From: CAZOEL01 sp964578835
Lineage (GTDB): Bacteria; Desulfobacterota; Syntrophobacteria; Syntrophobacterales; Syntrophobacteraceae
NCBI GenBank assembly: GCA_964578835.1
Contig: CAZOEL010000121.1
Span: forward strand, 1-13,054
DNA: 13,054 bases
Direction of reading: 5' to 3'
The notes under the pieces were generated by a model. The model saw only the letters and a program-made list of their open reading frames with translations. It was not told the DNA's origin and made no database searches. Of this stretch, positions 7,111-13,054 are shown piece after piece (position 1 is the stretch's first letter; the number at the start of each line of letters is the position of its first letter). Both the position numbers and the translations under genes were made by a program.

Positions 7111-8274
7111 ATGCAGCAGGCTCTGACTTTTTTGACGACTCTTTGCTTATTCACGCTGTTGCTTTCAGGCTGCGCAACGACCGGCCCCTTTCAGTCGGGC
7201 GCGCCTCCTTTGAAGCCCCAACCTTTGAAGCCCGGCGACATCATCGACACAAAAACCGGCGGAGTCATTTCCTTCGATTCTCTCATGACTGAATTGTCCA
7301 AAGCAAAAGTCGTCTATGTGGGTGAAACTCACACCAGCGCCGAAGACCATGAGATACAGCTCAAAATAGCGAAAGCCCTCTTTGCCGCTAATCCTTCTCT
7401 GGCGCTGGCCATGGAAATGTTTCCCAGCCGGGCTCAACCCGTACTGGATCGATACACGCAGGGGCTACTGACGGAAGACGATTTCGTGAGGGAATCCGAG
7501 TGGGAAAAAGTGTGGGGATATCCTTTCCAGCTCTATCGAGGGCTCACGGCTTTTGCCGCGGAAAAGCGGCTAAAGATCATCGGCCTCAACATACCTCATG
7601 AGATCGTGCGCAAGATCTCCCGGAACGGACTTTCATCCCTCAATGCGGAGGAGCGCAGTCAAGTCGCCTTGGATATCGACTACGACGATATCGAGCACCG
7701 GAATTACATTCAGGAGGAATTCGAACAGCACATCCAGGGAAGCATTAAAGATTTCGATACGTTCTATGAGGCCCAACTGGCCTGGGAAGAAAGCATGGCG
7801 GAAACGCTGGCGGACTTCCTTGAGGCCTCCGGCGCCGAGACAAAGGTTTTGGTCATCATCGGGAAGGGCCACATGAGCTATCGGTTCGGGGCGCCGCAGA
7901 GGACCGCGAGACGCGTGAACCATGTCTACAAGACAATCGCGCCTTTTCCTTATAATCATCCCGACAGGGTGGTCGACCCAAAGCTTGCCGATTATGTCTG
8001 GTTAACGGAGAAGCTCGAGCCTTCTCAGCGAGCCCGCCTCGGAGTGATGGTCCGGGAAACGGAGAAGGGATTGGAAGTCCTTTCACTGATGCCCGATAGT
8101 CCCGCGGCAAAAGCGGGAATCCGGAAGGGAGACATCATCGAGGCGGTCGACGGCGCGGAGGTGCGTAAGATTTCCGAATTGCATGAAGCTCTTGCACAAG
8201 AAAAGAAGGTCCTTGAAATTACGCTCAAAAGGGGGCGGAACAAAATTTCGGTTACAGCGGCGATATCGCAATGA
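7111..8274 (+). CDS. ChaN-family (haem-binding-like) lipoprotein with C-terminal PDZ domain
   Basis: The 387-aa protein starts with a hydrophobic signal sequence ending in a lipobox, LLSGC, with acylated Cys21; Ala at +2 suggests outer-membrane sorting. A Pro-rich linker (31-42) leads to a ChaN-like domain (about 50-285) with VYVGETHTSAEDH (68-80) and IIGKGHMSYRFG (249-260). Their histidines are the kind of residues proposed to bind haem or metal in Cofac_haem_bdg_2 proteins. A PDZ domain follows (about 305-385): VLSLMPDSPAAKAGIRKGD (323-341) is a typical PDZ signature. Such a protein is expected at the periplasmic face of the envelope, where the PDZ domain would bind a protein C-terminus. 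The exact role is unknown and no haem-uptake genes are nearby. GGAGA (7096-7100) lies 10 nt before the ATG. The 169-bp gap from mutY suggests separate transcription, without a clear promoter. Confidence 0.85.
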   Translation: MQQALTFLTTLCLFTLLLSGCATTGPFQSGAPPLKPQPLKPGDIIDTKTGGVISFDSLMTELSKAKVVYVGETHTSAEDHEIQLKIAKALFAANPSLALAMEMFPSRAQPVLDRYTQGLLTEDDFVRESEWEKVWGYPFQLYRGLTAFAAEKRLKIIGLNIPHEIVRKISRNGLSSLNAEERSQVALDIDYDDIEHRNYIQEEFEQHIQGSIKDFDTFYEAQLAWEESMAETLADFLEASGAETKVLVIIGKGHMSYRFGAPQRTARRVNHVYKTIAPFPYNHPDRVVDPKLADYVWLTEKLEPSQRARLGVMVRETEKGLEVLSLMPDSPAAKAGIRKGDIIEAVDGAEVRKISELHEALAQEKKVLEITLKRGRNKISVTAAISQ

Positions 8275-8370
8275 TCTCTTCTTGACAGCCTGTTATGCGC
8301 AATTGCAGGCATTGATAAGAAAAGCGTCGATGAAAATTGCATCTTGAGGCTCCATAGGGTAAGGTTGGGT

Positions 8371-8397
8371 TTGACCCATCCAAAAATTTCATATAAT
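8371..8397 (+). promoter_or_regulatory. sigma70-type promoter candidate
   Basis: TTGACC (8371-8376) and a perfect TATAAT (8392-8397) are separated by 15 nt, which is short of the ideal 17. Transcription would begin near 8404, leaving a leader of about 190 nt before the GTG of the flavoprotein gene at 8593 and passing through a possible 37-codon ORF. It is the best hexamer pair I found in the window. Confidence 0.55.
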
Positions 8398-8414
8398 GAA
8401 GAGTTGTAAGTAAA

Positions 8415-8528
8415 ATGGAATTAGAATCAGAGAGAGATATCCCAAGGTTGGAGCAGGCGGAAACCTTTGGATCTATAGAATTGCATGAGAATGAGAAGAT
8501 CAAAAAAGAGGGGCGCTCTATTGCCTAA
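8415..8528 (+). CDS. hypothetical 37-aa leader ORF
   Basis: An ATG to TAA frame of 37 codons begins about 11 nt after the predicted transcription start. The peptide is highly charged, rich in Glu, with no hydrophobic segment and no recognised motif. There is no clear Shine-Dalgarno sequence before the ATG, so translation is doubtful. The 318-bp gap around it (8275-8592) otherwise holds a short inverted repeat, ATTGCC/GGCAAT (8520-8525 and 8541-8546), and no second gene I can support. It could be a real small protein, a leader peptide or chance. Confidence 0.25.
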   Translation: MELESERDIPRLEQAETFGSIELHENEKIKKEGRSIA

Positions 8529-8578
8529 TTCCTCCAACTCGGCAATAATTGCGGAACGAAGCATAATTCATTAGCTGC

Positions 8579-8583
8579 AGGAG
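8579..8583 (+). promoter_or_regulatory. ribosome-binding site supporting a GTG start
   Basis: AGGAG lies 9 nt before the GTG at 8593. It supports GTG initiation of the nitronate-monooxygenase-like gene; the encoded protein then begins right at the conserved TIM-barrel start. Confidence 0.75.
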
Positions 8584-8592
8584 TATAGATCA

Positions 8593-9705
8593 GTGACATT
8601 TCCTTCATTGCAAATCGGTCATTTGATTGCCAAGACCCCTGTTGTACAAGGCGGCATGGGCGTTGGAATATCGCTTTCCGGCCTTGCGTCCGCTGTTGCG
8701 AATGAGGGCGGCATCGGGGTCATTGCGGCAGCCATGATAGGCATAAGCGAGCCCGACATTTATACGAATTGCGAAGAGGCCAATATCAGAGCCTTGAGAA
8801 GGGAAATCAGGAAAGCCAGAGAAGCAACCAAAGGGATACTTGGCGTCAATATAATGGTTGCTTTGACCAACTTTGTCGACATGGTGAAGACCTCCATCGA
8901 GGAAGGGATCGATGTCATTTTTTCCGGCGCCGGACTTCCAACCGATCTGCCTAAGTACCTCAGCAGCGAAGTCAAGACCAGGCTGGTTCCGATAGTCTCC
9001 TCCGCCAGAGCGGCCAAATTGCTCTGCAAAAAATGGCTCTCCAAGTTCGATTACCTTCCGGATGGCTTTGTGGTGGAAGGCCCCATGGCGGGCGGACACC
9101 TCGGGTTTAGAGCCGAGCAATTGGATGATCCCGAATATGCTCTGGAAAAGCTGGTCCCTCAGGTCATCGAGGCGGTAAGACCCTTCGAGGAAGAGCACAA
9201 AAGAAGAATTCCGGTCATCGCTGCAGGCGGTATTTACACGGGGGCCGATATTTGCAAGTTCCTGAAGATGGGCGCGGCAGGCGTTCAGATGGGGACTCGC
9301 TTCGTTGCGACTCACGAATGCGACGCCAGCTTGGCGTTCAAGGAATCTTATCTCACGGCGAAAGAGGAAGACCTCGTCATCATCAACAGTCCCGTGGGAA
9401 TGCCCGGCAGAGCGATCCGGAATCAGTTCATAGAAGATGTTTCCTCCGGCAGGAAAAAACCGTTCAAATGCCCATACCATTGCATTTCGACATGCAATGT
9501 CACGGACAGCCCGTACTGTATTGCGCTTGCCCTTGCCAGCGCCAAAAAAGGTCATCTGAAGCAAGGCTTCGCTTTTGCCGGTCAAAACGCTTACCGGGTT
9601 GAAGAGATTACGTCCGTAAAAGAGCTCGTTACGTCTCTGCAAGACGAGTACGACATCGCATGTGGCGGCTCCGCCCCTTTTGCGAAAGCCTCGAGCAACA
9701 GCTGA
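8593..9705 (+). CDS. nitronate monooxygenase-like / NAD(P)H-dependent flavin oxidoreductase (FMN TIM barrel)
   Basis: The 370-aa protein belongs to the 2-nitropropane dioxygenase / YrpB / FabK-type FMN barrel family. Motifs: PVVQGGMGVGISLSGLASAVANEGGIGV (16-43, barrel start), GVNIMVA (84-90), VVEGPMAGGHLGF (160-172) with the catalytic-type His169, IPVIAAGGI (206-214) and the FMN-phosphate loop GAAGVQMGTRFVAT (227-240). The C-terminal part has an unusual Cys group, C293-x3-C297-x3-C301-x7-C309, in KCPYHCISTCNVTDSPYC. I recall a similar region in homologues from anaerobes; it might bind a metal or an Fe-S cluster (inference). The reaction in this anaerobe is unknown: nitronate oxidation, enoyl reduction as in FabK, or another flavin-dependent step are all possible. 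Neighbours give no pathway. The GTG start is supported by AGGAG at 8579. Confidence 0.85.
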   Translation: MTFPSLQIGHLIAKTPVVQGGMGVGISLSGLASAVANEGGIGVIAAAMIGISEPDIYTNCEEANIRALRREIRKAREATKGILGVNIMVALTNFVDMVKTSIEEGIDVIFSGAGLPTDLPKYLSSEVKTRLVPIVSSARAAKLLCKKWLSKFDYLPDGFVVEGPMAGGHLGFRAEQLDDPEYALEKLVPQVIEAVRPFEEEHKRRIPVIAAGGIYTGADICKFLKMGAAGVQMGTRFVATHECDASLAFKESYLTAKEEDLVIINSPVGMPGRAIRNQFIEDVSSGRKKPFKCPYHCISTCNVTDSPYCIALALASAKKGHLKQGFAFAGQNAYRVEEITSVKELVTSLQDEYDIACGGSAPFAKASSNS

Positions 9706-9730
9706 TCGTCAAAAAGAAAGCGCCAGCGAG

Positions 9731-9755
9731 CGACCGGCGCACATGCCGCCGGTCG
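9731..9755. terminator. GC-rich hairpin between convergent genes
   Basis: CGACCGGCG (9731-9739) and CGCCGGTCG (9747-9755) form a perfect 9-bp stem with a 7-nt loop, extendable by one G-T and one A-T pair. It sits between the convergent ends of the flavoprotein gene (9705) and archease (9771) and may stop transcription from both sides. No T-tract follows on either strand, so it is not a canonical intrinsic terminator. Confidence 0.45.
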
Positions 9756-9770
9756 TTGACTCTCCTCCAA

Positions 9771-10205
9771 TCAAATATCCAAAATCACCATCGCTTCCCA
9801 TATTCCGTCGTCTGTCTGCTCCACCTTGTAGCGATGTAGCGTAACGGCCTTTACATCCACAACGAGATCATGCTTATCGGGATCAAGCTCTTCGCCGTAG
9901 GCGTCCGCGCCCAGCGTGAACAACCCGTTCTCCTCGCTTATTCGAACTTCCGATATGCGCAGCAGCAATTGATCTGCGTCCTTGTAGAAAATGAGCTCCT
10001 GGAGCAATTGGAAAAGGAGCATATCCAAAGCCTCGGAATCCGCCTCGAGAGTGCGAAGATCCTTTTTCTCGATCGTGTCGAGATCGGCCACCATTACGTT
10101 CATCGTGGCTTCCGCAGCCGAGATGAACATCTCCTCCCTGGTATCTCCCCACGCTCTGAAAGCCACGTCTGCAGTGGCTATTTCGTCCAAAAACTCATAA
10201 GGCAT
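9771..10205 (-). CDS. archease, activator of the RtcB RNA ligase
   Basis: Archease speeds RtcB guanylylation and turnover. The 144-aa protein has the family length and pattern: MPYEFLDE at the start, TADVAFRAWGDT (11-22), LLFQLLQELIFYKD (63-76), KHDLVVDVKAVTLH (111-124) and the C-terminal ILDI. D13 and D143 match the acidic residues thought to bind the activating divalent metal. The usual HTADV at the N-terminus is altered: a conserved His appears lost and about two residues are inserted (LDEIATADV). It is the last gene of the rtcB operon and its ATG overlaps the end of the GTPase gene by 11 nt, which points to translational coupling; GAGG (10212-10215) lies 6 nt upstream inside the GTPase gene. 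Confidence 0.92.
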   Translation of the reverse strand: MPYEFLDEIATADVAFRAWGDTREEMFISAAEATMNVMVADLDTIEKKDLRTLEADSEALDMLLFQLLQELIFYKDADQLLLRISEVRISEENGLFTLGADAYGEELDPDKHDLVVDVKAVTLHRYKVEQTDDGIWEAMVILDI

Positions 10206-11094
10206 TTGAAACCTCGCATTTTTTGAGCGCCTCGAGAATATGGTCCTTCACCTGATCCAGATGGGGCCCGATGAATACCAGCTGCGTGCTCCGCGGTTCA
10301 AACTCTTCCAGATCGTGACGGCCGACCACGTAGTTGAATAGATAAGTTGTTTCGAAAAAACGCACAAAGCCTTTGGCTCGAAACACCTCATAAGGCAAAT
10401 CGGAGATGAGCCGTCTGAATTTATCCTCATCCATCGCGGCCTCGGCGCTGTAGGTAAACGATTGGAGCTCGGCTTCCGCGTGATGAGGCGGCAGAGAGAC
10501 CGGACGCCTTTCCACATTGGGACCAAAGAGAATCCGAGGGTCGACATCGCACCCCACGGTTCTAAAGATCATGGCCGTGTCGTTATGCTCGCGCACCTGC
10601 GATTCGACCTCTTTCATTTCGTCGGTGGCAACGAGATCGATTTTGTTGACCAGGACGATGTCCGCGGCCTGAAGTTGGGCTCTGGCCGTATAGCCCACGT
10701 AGGGATGCTTGACGCTCACATAGGCGTCGACAATGCAGATGACGCTGTCCAGGCGCACCTGGGGCAGATTGTCTTCCACCTCGTACACCAGCGCATCCGA
10801 CTCCGCGACTCCGGTCGCTTCCAGCACGATGTAATCGGGTCCTATTTTTTCGATGATCTCCTGAACCGCCGCTTCCAGCTCTCCGGTCATGGAGCAGCAG
10901 ACGCATCCACCGGCAAGCTCTATAATCCGGACATTCTCGCCCTCGATGATCTTGCTGTCTATGGCGATTTCTCCAAACTCGTTCATCAGCACAGCCAGGC
11001 GACGGTCGGCGCCATCGAGGATTCTTCTGAGCAGCGTGGTCTTCCCGCTGCCCAGAGACCCGGTGATCAGCATAATCGGTGTTCTAGGCTCCAT
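10195..11094 (-). CDS. COG0523/CobW-type G3E GTPase, putative metallochaperone
   Basis: The 299-aa protein has the G3E P-loop GTPase signatures: Walker A GSLGSGKT (12-19), switch region NEFGEIAID (38-46), the metal-site motif GGCVCC (62-67, CxCC: C64, C66, C67), LEATG (91-95) and the guanine-specificity motif NKID (150-153). A short His pair (H204, H205) and a CobW-C-like domain (about 205-290) follow. Characterised relatives use GTP hydrolysis to deliver Zn, Co or other metals to client enzymes; the client cannot be read from sequence alone. Here the gene lies between rtcB (22-bp gap) and archease (11-nt overlap), so an RtcB-related role is inferred. GAGG (11102-11105) is 7 nt before the ATG. 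It differs from HypB and UreG, and no hydrogenase, urease or cobalamin gene is near. Confidence 0.88.
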   Translation of the reverse strand: MEPRTPIMLITGSLGSGKTTLLRRILDGADRRLAVLMNEFGEIAIDSKIIEGENVRIIELAGGCVCCSMTGELEAAVQEIIEKIGPDYIVLEATGVAESDALVYEVEDNLPQVRLDSVICIVDAYVSVKHPYVGYTARAQLQAADIVLVNKIDLVATDEMKEVESQVREHNDTAMIFRTVGCDVDPRILFGPNVERRPVSLPPHHAEAELQSFTYSAEAAMDEDKFRRLISDLPYEVFRAKGFVRFFETTYLFNYVVGRHDLEEFEPRSTQLVFIGPHLDQVKDHILEALKKCEVSNAL

Positions 11095-11116
11095 CTCTTA
11101 GCCTCATTCTATTCTC

Positions 11117-12574
11117 CTACCCTTTGACATTCCCAATGGGAGTGAACCGCACGACTCGCTTGCTTATGCCGGCCTGCTCTGTGGCGTCGACCACCTGATC
11201 GATGTCCTTATACGCCGGTCCAGCCTCTTCGGCCAATCCCGAATAAGAGATGCTGCGGACGTAAATGCCGCGGGCCTCCATCTCCTGTTGGAGCTTCTTT
11301 CCCTGGAACTGCTTTTTGGCTTGCCTGCGGCTCATGGTGCGACCGCTTCCGTGCGCGGTGCTGTAGAAGGTCTGAGACCCGCTCGCGACTCCGGCGAGCA
11401 GATAGGAGCCGGTTTCCATGCTGCCACCCAGAATGACCGGCTGGCCCGTCTTTTTGTAAACTGCGGGCAGCCCTTCCATGTCTGGTCCGAAGGCGCGGGT
11501 CGCTCCCTTTCGGTGCACGAGAACATCGCGGCTTTCACCGCCGACCAGATGCTTTTCCAGCTTCGCCGTGTTGTGAGCGACATCATAGACCTGGCGCAGT
11601 CCGAGATCGGTCGGATCTTTCTTGAAGACTTCCGAGAACACTTCTCTGATCCGATGCAAGATGACCTGCCTGTTGGCGAAGGACATGTTGATGGCGCATT
11701 TCATCGCCGCGAAATAATCCTGGCCTTCCGGAGAATTGAACGGCGCGCATGCGAGCTCGCGGTCCAGTATTTTTATGCCGTACTTTCTTTCCATCACTTT
11801 GAGAAAAAGCTGCAGATAGTCCGTAGCCACCTGGTGCCCGAAGCCGCGGCTTCCGCAATGGAACATCACCACAACCTGGTTCGGGATGGTGATCCCAAAG
11901 GCCTCGGCAAGGCGGGAGTCGTGAATGTTTTCAGGCCTGGCCACTTGAATTTCCAGGTAATGATTGCCTGAGCCCAGAGTCCCAATCTGCTTAAAGCCTC
12001 GCTCCACTGCTTTGTTGCTGATCTTTGAGGAATCCGCGCCCCCGATGCAGCCGTTCTCCTCGGTCCGATCGAGGTCTTCCTGCAGGCCGAAGCCGTTCTT
12101 CAAGCACCAACGGGCGCCTTGCTCCACTACGCGGCGGAATTCATCCTGCGAAAGCTTTATGAACCCGCTGCTGCCGACTCCCGCAGGGACCCTTTGAAAT
12201 AGCCTGTCCACCAGCTCGTAGAGCTTCGGCTTGACTTCCTCGTAAGTGAGATTAGTGAGAACGAGCCTCATCCCGCAGTTTACGTCAAAGCCTATTCCGC
12301 CCGGCGAGATCACTCCTGAGCGCGCGTCCATGGCTGCCACCCCGCCTATGGGAAATCCGTATCCCCAGTGACCGTCCGGCATGCAGTAAGCGTAGTTCAC
12401 GATTCCGGGCAGCGTCGCCACGTTCGTTACCTGCTCGAATACTCCGTCGTCCATTTCCCGAATGAGCTCCTCCGTTGCATATATTCGCGCGGGAACTCGC
12501 ATTCCGTCCTTGAAGGAAGTCGGGATCTCCCACACTGCATCCGAAATCTTTTCCAGATCTTTCAACGATCTCAT
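11117..12574 (-). CDS. rtcB: RNA-splicing ligase RtcB
   Basis: RtcB joins RNA 2',3'-cyclic phosphate (or 3'-phosphate) and 5'-OH ends using GTP and Mn2+, acting in tRNA splicing or RNA repair. The 485-aa protein is of the archaeal/long type and complete. Metal ligands are seen: D97 and C100 in GFDVNCGMR (95-103), H205 in GSGNHYLE (201-208), H239 in FHCGSRGFGH (238-247) and H334 in DVAHNTAK (331-338). The guanylylated His is H408 in STAHGSGR (405-412). MPDGHWGYGFPIGGVAAMD (65-83) is also typical. AAGGTGA (12581-12587) lies 6 nt before the ATG. It is the first gene of a leftward operon with the G3E GTPase and archease. The upstream DNA holds direct repeats at 12670 and 12692, and no adjacent RtcR-type regulator is seen. 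Confidence 0.96.
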   Translation of the reverse strand: MRSLKDLEKISDAVWEIPTSFKDGMRVPARIYATEELIREMDDGVFEQVTNVATLPGIVNYAYCMPDGHWGYGFPIGGVAAMDARSGVISPGGIGFDVNCGMRLVLTNLTYEEVKPKLYELVDRLFQRVPAGVGSSGFIKLSQDEFRRVVEQGARWCLKNGFGLQEDLDRTEENGCIGGADSSKISNKAVERGFKQIGTLGSGNHYLEIQVARPENIHDSRLAEAFGITIPNQVVVMFHCGSRGFGHQVATDYLQLFLKVMERKYGIKILDRELACAPFNSPEGQDYFAAMKCAINMSFANRQVILHRIREVFSEVFKKDPTDLGLRQVYDVAHNTAKLEKHLVGGESRDVLVHRKGATRAFGPDMEGLPAVYKKTGQPVILGGSMETGSYLLAGVASGSQTFYSTAHGSGRTMSRRQAKKQFQGKKLQQEMEARGIYVRSISYSGLAEEAGPAYKDIDQVVDATEQAGISKRVVRFTPIGNVKG

Positions 12575-12930
12575 TGTCTCTCACCTTTTGTGATTGCGTT
12601 GGCTGTTGTCGAGAAGCAAAAAAGGGTCATCCAGCGGGCTGTCAGGCGCATCCAAAAAAACGCTTTATCGTTCATTCGAGCTGTTTATGCTGTTCATTCA
12701 GTATGGCAAAGTTTTAGCCGATCGCCGGGTGGAGTCGTCGCTCAATGGAAACACCTTTAACATATTGATTCCAAGCCATTTTGTCCAGGATTGCAGCTGT
12801 ATGCTCGATTCTTGAAAAAGAGCCCGCGCTGTCGCCACGAGTCCACTGTAAATTTGTTCTCATTCAGAAATGACCATGTGTACGGGAATCTTTTTCCCTG
12901 CACTTCGCTCCCAAATGCTTCCCGTGAAAG
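12575..12930. other. region upstream of rtcB without a convincing gene
   Basis: Short open frames here (for example a TTG-started one on the + strand from 12594) show no family features or good ribosome-binding sites. The octamer GTTCATTC occurs twice in direct orientation at 12670-12677 and 12692-12699, 22 bp apart, about 100-120 bp upstream of the rtcB start; it could be an operator. A small hairpin, GGGAA/TTCCC, lies at 12884-12898. I see no clear sigma70 or sigma54 promoter directed at rtcB. Confidence 0.5.
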
Positions 12931-13025
12931 CTGAAAGGGCGAAATACCATGGCCCAGGGCAACGCCCCGGGTCCGGAAGCCGCACAACCTCCCCGGAGCC
13001 CCAATGCTGTTGAATTAAGCATTGG
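12931..13025. repeat. probable dispersed intergenic repeat with two hairpins
   Basis: Two strong hairpins are close together. 12951-12960 pairs with 12964-12973 (10 bp, one mismatch and one G-T pair, loop AAC), and CCAATGCT (13001-13008) pairs perfectly with AGCATTGG (13018-13025) around a 9-nt loop. The wording, GGGCGAAATA before a CCC..GGG hairpin and then CCCCGGAGCCCC, resembles a repeat I recall from intergenic DNA of deltaproteobacteria and planctomycetes; I could not verify this. It may continue past the window end. Confidence 0.4.
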
Positions 13026-13054
13026 CAGCACTTGCCACCTTCTTAGTCTTAGAA

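Noticed and set aside
8605..9642. 345-codon open frame on the minus strand
   Set aside because: It is antisense to the flavin oxidoreductase gene, shows no family features and is explained by codon bias of the real gene.
11288..11971. 227-codon + strand frame
   Set aside because: It is antisense to rtcB, with no motifs and no ribosome-binding site.
12704..12719. sigma54-like -24/-12 sequence (TGGCA, then GC after 10 nt)
   Set aside because: It points away from rtcB on the + strand, matches only partly, and there is no gene in the window for it to serve.
12594..12815. 73-codon + strand frame with TTG start
   Set aside because: No ribosome-binding site, no motif, and it lies in the rtcB upstream region.
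12757..12987. 76-codon minus-strand frame
   Set aside because: It runs through the hairpin repeat, has repeat-like composition and no homology I recognise as a real protein.

Overview
The window looks like chromosomal DNA of an anaerobic, Gram-negative bacterium, most likely a deltaproteobacterium (Desulfobacterota, Syntrophobacter-like). The reasons are a one-chain NDP-forming acyl-CoA synthetase, a bacterial squalene-hopene cyclase, a lipoprotein, good Shine-Dalgarno sites and moderately high GC. This assignment is inference from gene content. No rRNA, tRNA, CRISPR array or transposase gene was seen.

Layout. Positions 1-374 hold repeats: a 21-bp hairpin repeat and a 137-bp palindromic element, possibly MITE-like, with a third copy of its terminus. 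Then panB (+, pantothenate/CoA synthesis) runs convergently with shc (-, hopanoid synthesis), and a second copy of the 21-bp hairpin lies between them. Upstream of shc on the same strand is the acyl-CoA synthetase, which is divergent from mutY (+). mutY is followed by a ChaN/PDZ lipoprotein (+). A 318-bp leader with a good sigma70-like promoter and a possible 37-codon ORF precedes a nitronate-monooxygenase-like flavoprotein (+, GTG start). This gene converges, across a GC-rich hairpin, on a leftward operon of rtcB, a COG0523/CobW-type GTPase and archease. The last 480 bases carry no convincing gene, only the region upstream of rtcB and a hairpin-rich repeat-like tail.

How the genes work together. 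The one clear functional unit is rtcB - G3E GTPase - archease (12574 to 9771, leftward): spacing of 22 bp, then an 11-nt overlap. RtcB is a Mn- and GTP-dependent RNA ligase and archease is its activator. The GTPase between them belongs to a family of metal-insertion chaperones, so a metal-loading or quality-control role for the ligase is an attractive and testable hypothesis. The other genes look like independent housekeeping or accessory units. MutY has two notable features: Glu at the position expected for the catalytic Asp of the glycosylase, and a complete Nudix box in its C-terminal domain.
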